Part shown: positions 12,701 to 24,700 of the stretch, piece by piece
Layout of the letters: the number at the start of each line of letters is the position of its first letter
Numbering within the stretch: the first letter of the stretch is position 1
Assembly: GCA_911728455.2 (NCBI GenBank)
Contig: OU452229.1
Location: forward strand, 18,542,754-18,606,753
Length of the DNA: 64,000 nucleotides
Reading direction: 5' to 3'
From: Marthasterias glacialis
Taxonomy: Eukaryota > Echinodermata > Asteroidea > Forcipulatida > Asteriidae
The notes under the pieces: model-generated
The model's database searches: none
The model's input: the letters and a program-made list of their open reading frames with translations, nothing else
What the model was told of the DNA's origin: nothing
Position numbers and translations under genes: made by a program

Positions 12701-15700
12701 TCCTGAGGGTCCAGATTCACCAGGTGGTCCTACATCACCAGCAGGTCCAACCTCACCAACTGGTCCGCTTGGTCCTGGGGGTCCCTATGAAAAAGACAAA
12801 GACACAAGATTGACTTCAATTGTACACTGTTCTAATCAGTCAATCAGATGTGGCTCTTTGAAAGAATCCCCTTTGGTTTAAGATTTGAAGGGAAACTTCA
12901 AATCCGTATTTTTTTTGTTTTGAATGATCAAAGAAAAAGTCTGCAAGTAGGTTTTTGAAACCCATTAGTTTCCTTCATATCGATTCGCATCTTGTGAAGT
13001 AAACTCGTCTACAAACTTGTTCCATTCTACCGAACCTTCATGAACAAGAAATCCGCAACTGCTATGGGGATTAACTTCTACCTACCATTGGTCCACCGGC
13101 TCCCTGGGGTCCAGATGGTCCTCTCTCTCCTTGAGCTCCAGGACTTCCAGAGGGTCCTGGAGGTCCAGCATTTCCTTGCTTTCCAGCCTCACCCTGTGGA
13201 ATTCACATAATAAGAGAAGTGATATTTCCTCCATCTGAATATTTAACAGAGTTTTTTCTTCAACCTTGCTTGTGAATCAACTTGAAATGTTTGTTGATGT
13301 TGTCAGTGTGGCCTTCTTGACACTGGGCATACATCTCAAATGGAGAGGTTTGGGAGAAAGGAGAGGTTTGGGAGAAATATTATCCTGGATGTAAATGGGG
13401 GAAGGAGGCTTAATAATACTTACTGGAGCTCCCTGAGCACCAGATGGTCCTGGGGCACCATCAGCACCGCGGTCACCCTGTAAGAAGTCAAAAACAAACA
13501 AAAAGTCATTCAACAAAATTTGATTTCGAAACATCTTAGATGAAACTAACATACTTTTTAGTTTTTACTCATCTACACTTAAAAGTAAACACCTCCAGCT
13601 TAAAAAGTAAATAGCGAAAAACTGAGCAACGGTACTCATACTCCAAAACACATTTGTTATAACCATCATTAACTATATTAAGTTTTGAACTGACGGAAAA
13701 ACAAATTGAAATATGGACCATCTCAAGAGGTAAAACAACACTTTGTTTTCAAAAGATAGCTAAGACTCTTGACTTACAGTTGCTCCTGGGGCTCCGGGTA
13801 GTCCTTGCATTCCTGGGAGTCCACGAGCTCCCTGGAAAAGAAATTACAAACAAAATTTTGTTTGGATAAAGACGTTCATTCAACCTTTTTGTAGCGCTAT
13901 GTTCAAACCTTCCAGTTTTCATAAAAATGTATCTCAGTTAAACAGGTTAACACTTCACTCCCACAAAACATACATTTTTTTCATTTAACAATAACGAGAG
14001 CATTTCATAAAGTTTCTATGCTGAGGGAGACTTCACAGAAAGAAGTAAAATTTAGTAGAGACTAGATTTTTGTTTGATTTTTCAAGTTACCTGTGCTCCC
14101 TGGTTTCCTGCGCGGCCATCATCACCAGCTGGTCCCTGTTGATGAAAAAAAGGAAAATGGGGGTAAATATCACTTTCCAGGAGAATGCATACATCCGTGG
14201 CCTTCTCACAATCACAGAAATAGCAATCTTTATTAAGTCAGACTTAAATTCAAAAGTAACTGACACACAGAAAATACAGGAGAGCTACTTACAGCTGGTC
14301 CAGGCTTGCCATCACGTCCCTCTTTGCCTGGGGCTCCAGTCAATCCCTGCAAAGTCGACATAAACACAGACGAATTTGACAATGTCTTTGGATCATCTGA
14401 GATCATTTTGATGATACTCTGTGTAAGTAATGCATTTTAAACGTCCTCGGCAGAGTTGTCTGCTCTCTTGAAAATACGGACGTGTGAAACTTTCAGATTC
14501 AATATTATTTTGTCATAAAAAAATAAATAAATAAAAACAAAATGAAATGATAGACTAGAAGGGTATACAGAAAAAGTTACACTTCTCAACATTTATTCAA
14601 CTTTTCCCGTAATATTGAGTCCAATAGTGAGGCTGTGTACAAACTGCGGGCTTTAGCTTTGGATATGGCTTAATATGGAATGTGCGTCATTTGCGAAGGG
14701 CGCCTCGCGTTAAGATCAAAGGAACGTTGCTCACTGGCCCATCCTGTGCAAATCCGTGCATTTTTGTTTCATCATCGTTTCACCTCTAAGATTGCAGCAG
14801 GATGACGTCAATGCATAAGATCTATTGAGGGGTTTTGTTTTAACAGATAACTGCATCCCCTTTGGCGCTTTTGAAAGAAACTTACACGTGATCCTGGGAT
14901 ACCTGGTTCTCCTGCACGTCCTGGCTCACCCTATTATGAGAAAGAAAAACAAATAGACATGAAGAAGACGAGAAGATTTCCTCTATTTTGTTCTCTCCTC
15001 AGATGAGGACAGAAACAATGTTGTTATTTAGCATCAAGACAAAAACTTTAACATTATAATTTCCCACAGACACGTCTAAACAAATATATCTTGACATCCC
15101 TGAAGTAGTATCTTTAAATTTGAGGTATGTATCTCCCGTCATTCATTTAAGTGCGATATAATATTTTATTTGGCTTATCTTTTTTATTCTTTAATTTTCA
15201 AGACTTCGTGTTCATCTTGGTCTTACCTCAGCTCCCTTCTGTCCTTGCTCTCCACGTGGTCCTCTCTCTCCAGTGTTTCCCTACACAAATATAAAATCAT
15301 TTTAGTCTCTTTTCAGTTCAAGAAAGTTTCTGCACCATTTACTTAATGATTTCTTACCATTTTAAAGTGGGGAGAGTTGGCAAATCTTCACAACAAGATC
15401 ATTCCCAATTAAAAAGATGAACTTCATCCATGTCAATTGGTTAACAAATGATGCTTTCCCCTCGTAATGAAGCCATGTTTTATTCAACAGAATATAACTT
15501 TTAAGAAAATCATTTTAAATTCATCAAGATTCTGGAAAAAAAGCTACCTTAGCTCCCTGGGGTCCAGCAGGTCCTGGAGCTCCAATTGGTCCGATTGATC
15601 CCTGGAATTAAGACAAACAAATGTAAATTCCACAATAAAAACAAAAACAACAACAAAAACAAAAATACACACACACAAACAACTGAATGAAAAATTAAAC

Positions 15701-18700
15701 ACATTGAGAACAAAATACACCTGTAAGTAGGTAAACAAAACTTTTCTAGTTCATAAATAATGTTCATACTATATTGTAGTGTGCAGTGTATAACAATATA
15801 CAGCACTCCCCAGCCCCTTTTAAATGTCTTGCCACTTCATAATTCTACCTGGTGATGAGTTAAAAGTGACTTACGCGTTCACCAGGGGCACCAACTGGTC
15901 CAGTTGGTCCAGGGGATCCACGGGAACCCTGAAGAAAACAAAAAGAAGCATTGAAATTAACATTTGAAATTAACAATTCACATTCCAATAGTTTATTTTA
16001 AAAACATCAAGTCTGTAAAACTGGTTGCATGAGCTCATTTTACATTATTGACAAATCAGAAGACAGTTTAAGGATGACTTGTTTTGTTTGAGATTTTGAG
16101 GGTGAGACACTTCTCATTCAAAATACAAGGATGTATTTTTCCATTATTGGCTATTTCATGGCTTCATAAGGTGCATATCATCCCTGATTAGAATTACCAC
16201 AGATTAAGTTAGCAAAATAACCTACGCTTGCAAGAATCATCAACTTCATTGCAAATAAATGAAAGAAAAATGTTCATTAAAATCAGTTCTTACTCTAGCT
16301 CCATCTTGTCCAGACTCTCCAGGGCTTCCTTGGGGTCCGGTCTCACCGGTGGGTCCTGGAGGTCCAGTCTCTCCACGCTCACCACTTGGTCCTGGTGCTC
16401 CTTGGTCTCCCTTGGCTCCAGCTGCTCCAACTGCTCCTGGAAGTCCTGGGGATCCAGTAGCTCCTTGGAATCCGGGTGCACCCATGGGTCCTGGGGCACC
16501 AGTAGCTCCCTTTGCTCCAACACTGCCATCACGTCCTGCTGCACCAGGGGCTCCTGGGGCTCCTGCAGAACCATCTGATCCACGCTCACCACGTACACCC
16601 TGAGGACCCTGTGGTCCACGGCCTCCCTGGGAACCAGCATCTCCCTTTGCTCCCTGAGGTCCTGGCATTCCTGGTGCGCCAGAAGGTCCTGGTGGTCCAG
16701 AAGGTCCTTGGGATCCTGGGGAACCATCAGCGCCAGCTGGGCCAGCCTCTCCTTGGGGTCCGTTACGTCCTCTCTCTCCCTGTGCACCTTGTGCGCCTGG
16801 AAGACCAGGAGCACCAGAGGGGCCAGTTGCACCATCAGATCCACGGTCTCCCTTTCCTCCTGTATCTCCCTTCATTCCTGGAAGTCCTGGGAATCCAGCA
16901 TGTCCCTTCATGCCAGTACCCCCTGGTCTGCCTGGGGTACCTCTAGGTCCAGTGCTTCCTGGTGGTCCAGCGGGTCCTTGGGCTCCATCTTTGCCATCAT
17001 CACCCTATCAAATCCCAATGGATACTTGATTAATATAATCGATATGAGGTAGTTTGTTTTTCCTTAACATTAATATTGAACACAAATGTAAAAAAAACAA
17101 ACGTAAAAAATGTAAAAAAAAATATCCTCTAATTTATTTTCTCTGCTCAAATGACTGCATGTTTCTGAAGTAGTAGGTCTTCAATTGTCTGACATTATCG
17201 TGTACAATAGGCAACCTTATTACTTATTTCCACTTACATCATCTCCACCTCTGCCTTGAGGTCCTGGGGGTCCAGCAGGTCCAGCTGGTCCCTAGAGAAG
17301 AAAAAAGCACAAATCACATTAAAAAAATAAAATAAAATAACAGTTCTTCAACCCAAAACTGATGCATCTCAATGCAAGTGTTCTGTTAAAAAAAAAAGCT
17401 TCCTTCATTTCTACTCGTTTTAAAATGATTATTTATTTTTTCTAATTATAATGTACATACAACTAACAGGGGCTTTGTCATTGTTACTTTCATTACATTG
17501 ACCACATAAATCAGACATCAGTTTTTCTGAATGACTTTTGTAAGCTACTTCTTAACAAGTCAAGAAGACCTTTCCAAAAACCCGCTTTTTATGATCAGTG
17601 GAACAGGAATGTTCCGGAATAACCATGGCATAACCCAGAGAGTAATCTACACAGGGATATATATTTTGCTCTAACTAAGGATTCAGGGGTAGACTTTTCG
17701 TGATGCTATAATCAGGACAATGCCAGGGGAGTTGTTGAACTTACAGCAGGTCCGGGTTCACCAGTAGGTCCAGCAGGTCCCATCAAACCTTGTGCTCCCT
17801 AGAGTGTTAAATAAAAATGGTGATAAACGAATCTTTTCAAATCACGCATCTACAACTAAAACTGATATAAATATTGCAGCGGGAATACACAGCATTATGA
17901 TTTGTTTTGTTTTGTAGAACACCACTGTACTGTTCAACTGTGTCAGTAAAATATACACAAATATTTAAATCATGAATATCAACACGGAAATTCTGAAGTC
18001 TGGTTTTTAGATTTGTACAATAAATAATGAACATCAATTTTGTGTTAATAGTATGCAAAAAGAACTTTCCTTTTGAAGATCCCTTGAATTGCATATTTTG
18101 GCTCCGGCTAATACTTAGTGAAAACAAAATTTCAAAGAAGCAAACGCAAAACCGTATAGTGATCTTAACAGCGAAGAGACTTACTCTGTTTCCTGGGCTT
18201 CCTGGGAGACCACGGGGTCCTGGGGGTCCCTTTAAAATAAAAAAGTCAAAGCAAAACATGAACAAAAAATGTCGCAACAAAAACACCACAAAAGAGCAAC
18301 TCATAAAGATTTTTTAAAAGTTCTTCTTTGATCATTCTAAGAGAAAATTCTGTCTTATTTAATAAGCATTACTTACAGAGGTAGGGGAGGGGGAGGTGGA
18401 AGGGAGAGGGGGAAAGGAGAGCAGAGAAGGGACCAAGAAGGGAAGTTGTAATATGAATAACCAGAACTTACTTGAACGGAGGCCTGTGGGTACTGGTATC
18501 CTCCAGGAAGAACTCCCTTGTAGGACTGAGCTCCAATGTTGGCACTCTGAGCAATCTGTGATGGGAGGAGGGGGGATGAAACAAACAAAATTTATTTGGC
18601 TTGATTTTTTACAATGTTAACATGTACACAAGGTGTTTTACAAAAAGACACACAATTTTTGTGGGTAAAAAATACCACTACATTTCAGTGTTTTTTTTTT

Positions 18701-21700
18701 TATAATCACTGTACAGAGTGCATCTCTGTATGAACTACTTCAAACTGAGAAGATCAAAACAATCCAAGTTAAGGAAATGAAGTTTTCTTAATTCACATAA
18801 GAAGAATAACTACTTTAATCTGCCTCAGTACACACACATTTGTGTACGACTTCGAGACAAAAACTCTGAAAGCAGCAATAAAATGGTTTTGTTTGCAACA
18901 TTCACTAAGAGAAATGATGTAATAGTACATACCGTTCCTGGGGGTCCTGGGGGTCCTGGGCGTCCAGGTTGTCCGGGCAGTCCATTCAATCCTCGAGATC
19001 CAGCATTTCCCTAAAAAGGATGAAACATATGATATTTTTCAGGTTTCATACTTTATCGTAATGAATTTTTACAAGGTGGAATTGATAGAGGAGAAGTGTT
19101 TCCTGAAGATGGCAATATGACAGAAGATAATTATTTGGTCTCACCTTCTGTCCATATGGTCCGGGTGATCCAGTATCACCAGTCTCACCACGAGATCCCT
19201 GTCAAAATGAAAACCCAGGGGGAGAAAAAAAATCAGTGCAAAACAAACACAAAAATGCTGTGGGAAACAAACAAACAAACCAAGAATTAGAAAAATACTG
19301 AAGGACAAAAACTCACAAACGCAGAAATACTTACAGATGGTCCAGGGGGTCCAGGGTTTCCTGGTGGTCCAGCTCTTGGTACAAACTATACACATAATGG
19401 AGAAGAGAATGAAAGATATATTAAACAAATGCACTTTTGTTTTTAACGAGATGTAATTTATGTACAACTTTGAGACAAAACTTTGAAAGCAGCAATAAAA
19501 ATGGTTTTGCTTGCAACATTCGCTAATTGGACTGACATACCAGTGAAGACACTGACAAACCTGGATTGTCTCACTCTGATGTCCACAGTTTTTGTTCATT
19601 TTGTTTTACTTCTGTTTGCTTGTTTTTGTCTTGTCCTTGTTGTTTCTGTGTTCTAAAGTTTACTTTGGGCAGTTGATATGTTTGCTGTTTATTTTGTTGA
19701 ACAGATCTTTACTTTCTTTGTGTGTTTTTTTTTTTTTTGAGTTGCCTTTTTACTGCTATTTATTTTTTACATTCTAGATGTTTGTCTTTTTAAGGTGAAT
19801 ATTTTTAAAGTATCTTCTATGGTGTGTATATTTTTTGTATTTTTACGACAAACTGCAAAATAACTACTACTAATAATAAATCATTCTAATTCAGTTATTG
19901 TTCTGAAGCCTTGCAAAAATTCTGGACCTGTGATGGACTCAGTACCTAACAAGAATTTACACTAAAGAAACCCCCTGATCAATCACTCACCCCGCTGCCA
20001 CCGCCTCCAAAGGCCTCTCCAGGCTCTCCTTTGGGTCCTCGGTCTCCCTTGGCTCCGATCTGCCAGAAGAAATAAACACAAATTTTTGTCAATAAAATAA
20101 CTTGAAAGTAGTATTCAGTTTCATCATTGTAAGACCACAACCAGCCAGAATATATTAAAATCTTGAACAAGGGTTTCCGTGCAAAAACTGTTATTTTGTA
20201 GTAGAGAAATCCGTTTGATAAATTTTGAATGTCGAGACTTTAACAGAAGTGAATAAATGTTTGTTTGGTATACAATCTTGAAAATTATGGGATAACAAAA
20301 GGTAATCACAATTTAAAACAAACAATGGGAAAGTGATGACTTACAATTTTACTAGGAGCTGTTTGACGAAGGAGTACAAGTGAGCAGGTACAAAGCAAGA
20401 AGGGGAGAAAAAAACAAATGAAACAACATGTTAATTTTTGAGAAAAAGTATCGCAAAGGGTCATACAGAATCCCAATCCAAGACTCTGGCTTTTTTATCG
20501 TTGGAGATTAACAGTTGTTTTGTAGAGTGGTGTTGTTGGCTGTGATGATATTTTGCATAAGGGAGGGTGATGATTTGACACACAGATGTTTGACTGACAA
20601 ACAGATGACAGAAAAAAACACACAAAGCTAGAAAATTAACCTCAGACAAACCTCGCAATATCTCACACAACAAGATGAATTCTTTTTGTTTCTCACTTTA
20701 ACATCCTTGCAAAAACAAAACCCATTCTTTCATCCAAAATCAAAGAAAAGAAGTTCATATAAAAAAAAAAAGACCTACATTTTGAAAGAAGAATAAACAC
20801 AAAAGTGGAAGGAAAAGTGTCACAAAGATTCTGATAGTTTCCCATTAGGCATTGATATAGTTCTTCTCCACTAACTAACGTTTTTTGGCGCAGCTAACTT
20901 CTCTGCAGTGCTTAAGAGCCCTTGTTGAGGAACCCTCAAGTTTGAAATCAACAGAGGGTCTGTCCCCACGGTATAAATTAACGCAAATGTACGTTTTCCC
21001 TTGGCAGTTGACAAGATCGCGATCGACCTGTGCCGCAAGATTGTTGAACATCAGCCTTGATCCAGTACGAAGATCTCTACTCGCCGATTCAGGGGTAAGA
21101 GACTGAGTCTGCAGGAGAGTTCTGTCGTTTGTCCCATCTCTGTCTTTGGCTGTGAATACTTCCATCCTCCACAAATCATTGCCACTGACTTCTGCCCCAT
21201 TGTTACTGGATACGACAGAAACAGAGAAGTCCAGCTCATTCAAGCCAGGCTGAAGCTCGGCATTTTCTGATGACAATTCTAACCGGGTACCGTCTACTAT
21301 CACACCTAAAACATATTTAAAAAAAAAAACACACAAAACTCTTCGATTACTACCGCCAATTTTGCAAAAACATTTTTAATAGTACTGAATTTAATTTAAC
21401 TTTTTCTTGAGTCTCAGTTAACTTTTCTTACCATCACACTTTACCCGGAAGCAGTCTGTGAGGACATGTTCATCAGGCACAGCTACGAGCTCAAAATCTG
21501 GAGAGGGATTGTCATTTTTGCGTAGGGTCGCACAGACAAAGTTGACTTCGTTACACACTAAACCAGTCATATCAAAATTGGTGTCAACAAAACCGTAATT
21601 TATTACATCGCCTCCTGTGGCCGTCTTGGCCTCTTGGTATCTATTGAAATTGTAGAGGTTTTTAACAGCATGTTTGACCCCATCACCAATGGGGTTTTGA

Positions 21701-24700
21701 CTTCCATAGATTGACAAGTCCCATAGTCGGTCGCCAGACACAGAGCCACTGTCAGGGGTGGTAGTTGCTGCAAAGGTGAACATCACTCTATTGAAAGTGG
21801 AACCCTCTACCAAAGGTGGATTGGTTCCGACAATATCAGCTGTTACTTGTGCAATTTTCACCGCTGCAAGATTAAAAACAATAAGTACTGTTTAAAAAAA
21901 CGATTTATTTTAATCTCAAAATATTTCAGGGATTTTAAATATGAAGGAAATTAATTCATCACACTGGTAAAAATTTACAAATAATTCCACCAACTTACGT
22001 TTCTTGCATTCCACCTTCTTGCATTTGATAAGACCATTCCCTCTGCTGTTCTCTACTTTTAAGCTGAAATCTGGTTCAGCCTTATAGCCTTTTGCAAATT
22101 CCACACAAAAGAACTGATACTCTAGCTCACAGCCAAGCCTACTGAAATCGAATGTCGTTGGAAGGTCGTTCATTTCCAAATAGGAGCCTGGAGTGAGAGA
22201 AGTAGAGGCTGTCTGTCGATCTAGGATCTGCCCTCTGTAGCCTAATCTGTCCCCAGTCCCATCGCCGTTTTTACTTCCGAAGATGCCCACACGCCAGAGG
22301 CGGCTCCCAGTAACTTGGGCCCCACCTGGGAGGGAGTCCACTCGAACATCCAGATCAAAATCATTCCCTTGATCATTTAGAAGTTTTCCATCGTCTATAT
22401 TCCAATCAAGATTGCTTAACACCAGACCTGTATGGACAAAAGTGAAGAAATTGCTCAAAATCTGATACTCCACAAAAAAGAAATAAGATAAACAAATTCC
22501 AATTTATGAAAAGTAGCCACCTTTAATTGTTCAGTGATTGAAACTGAAAAGTGGTCTGAACTAACCTGTGCATGCACGCCTTGGTACAGGAAAACAACTT
22601 TTCAACACGTCTTCATTTGGAATCGCCATCAATTGAAATGGTGGTGCAGACATTGGGTCCTTAGTCAGCTCTGTACAGATGTGTCTAACATCGGAGCACC
22701 TGACTCCTGTCATGTCCAAGTTGGTCCTGACAGTACGGAAATCGAGACGATCTCCTGCATGTTGGAGGGGAAGACTGCCTTGATAACCTGATAGGGCTTG
22801 GGAATGGAAGCCATATCGTGGACCATTACCGCCTGGCCGGCTACTACCATAGACAGCCAATCGCCATAAGTTAAGACCTTCCACTCCTCCACCAAGAGGA
22901 GAGCTCGATGCCACTGAGGAGAACTCTATTTCATTTGTTGGACTTCCTTCTCGGAGTTCCATAATGCCAGGCTCACTAACCAAACCAGTGAGATACACAC
23001 CTTTAGGAAAAGCAAAATCAAAATTTATTTAGTGAAACAGTTTGTTTTCCTTGTGAAAACAAGACAAATTAGCCCGCAATAAGTATTAAATATCGACAAA
23101 TTATACGGTGTGGAATAAATGAAAGTTCACAATTACTTTCCATTTTTTTTTCAAGTATCCCTGTGTACATTAAATCCTACCCAATAAAAAGTTCCCACAA
23201 ATGTAAAAAGATGTAAAATTAATAGAAAAATATGTACTTAAAATAAAATAAAAAAAATACCTCGACATGGTTGTGGTTTGCAGGACACAAGTGTGTTCTC
23301 CCCTGTTGACACCCTATAAGCAAAATTAGGTTGAGAAGATTGCCCCTTGTCAAACTCCACACACAGATACTGATAGTCAGAGCATCCAATCTGACTTAAA
23401 TCAAATCGGGTTGCTACATCTCTGAGCTGCAGGGGGTGCCCACCGGTGAGACCCTTTGCCTGATGGTAGGGGTTTAAAATCTGGTTTACATTTCCCAGTC
23501 GTTGGCCCCCTCCATCTGCCTGTCTGCTACCAAAGAGGCCCAGTCGCCACAGCCCCACGCCGTCTACGTCACGACTTTTCTCTGTGGTTGGAACGGCGAC
23601 ATTGAGGCTCAGAGAAGCAGGCTGTCCAGCCATGAAGTTTTCAGTTTCAAGGCTCCATTCGATCCCCGTGGAAACCACCCCTGGTGTTAAGAAAAACAAT
23701 GACGACATCGTTGTTAGTTGGACACTGATGCGGAAGCTTGTAATGTGCAATGTATTAATGGGGGTGAAAGTGCAGTGAACCCCTTTTACTTTCAGTTCGA
23801 ATAGAATGAACCAATTTCAGCCATTTCATTACCTGGCAATAAATATTTTGTATATTTAACCTCCCCCCAAAAAAGTTTTTTCCATGATTAAATGTAGCAA
23901 ATTTTTGTCTCTTATCAAATGGTAAAAAGCAGGAATCTGTTTAATGGTGTTACAAAATTAAAACTATTTTTTTTAAGATGGTGGTAATTACACAACATAC
24001 CTTCACATCTACTTGTGATGTCGATGCAATCAGTCAGTATGTCATTATTTGGAACTCCAACCATTGTGAATTCCATTGAAGAGTCTGTATTCTTCTCCAG
24101 TGTCACGCAAAGATATGGCGTCTTGGCACAAGCTAACCCGGACATGTCAAGCGGCACACTCATGTCGTTCCAGATCAGAGAACCAGCTGGCTTCAGCGGC
24201 TCGTTCTGCTCAGGAGGAGATAAGATTTGCTCAGTGGCTGCATACTGCCGGCCTCTACCATCCTGGTTAGGGGAGAGGAAGGACTTCAGCTTCCAGAGGT
24301 TTTCTCCCGTGACTGAGCTGCTGTCAAGACCAGCTAGAGCTACAGTGGAAAGTTGGACCTCGTTGTTCCGATGATCCTCAAGGATAGGATTGTTGTCTAC
24401 AAGATCTGCATTCAGGTTGATAAACTCGGCTCCTTTTGAGAGAGAGAGAGACACAGTAAACCCATCAAAATGTTATACTTCAATATTAGATATAAGTTTA
24501 ATAAAGATATACTTATACACACCGGTTTTAAAAATATACATGTACAGGAAATTTAAACTTTAAAACAATTTTTTATTATAAAATAAAAAAACAAATAAAA
24601 AAACAAAACTTACTTGCTTCACAAGGAGCTGGTTTGCAGGACACAATTTTCTCTTCATCCGATTCACTTCTTTTATTTGCTACTGTGAAGCTGAAATCAG

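Larger units (their letters stand above)
18838..19546. repeat. pair of duplicated intron segments flanking exons 25-26
   Basis: 18,838-18,934 and 19,452-19,546 share a diverged sequence of about 90 bases (TGTGTACGACTTCGAGACAA against TATGTACAACTTTGAGACAA, then GAAAGCAGCAATAAAA and GCAACATTC). Both end at an ACATACC that, in the first copy, is the splice donor of exon 26. Confidence 0.85.

Noticed and set aside
16259-16946. Long plus-strand and off-frame minus-strand open frames opposite the 711-nt helix exon.
   Set aside because: They are antisense or shifted readings of Gly-X-Y codons, which give proline-, serine- or leucine-rich frames without biological meaning.
18373-18471. The open frame continues from the N-telopeptide exon into [14 protein letters not shown] and a proline-rich stretch, ending at a second GTAAGT.
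   Set aside because: Using the second donor would add 95 nt and shift the helix frame. The sequence is a pyrimidine tract and not collagen-like, and the first donor keeps phase 0.
19545-19640. A possible extra collagen exon beside the duplicated donor at 19,546.
   Set aside because: The adjacent sequence has no Gly-X-Y pattern and no phase-compatible acceptor. At best it is a relic.
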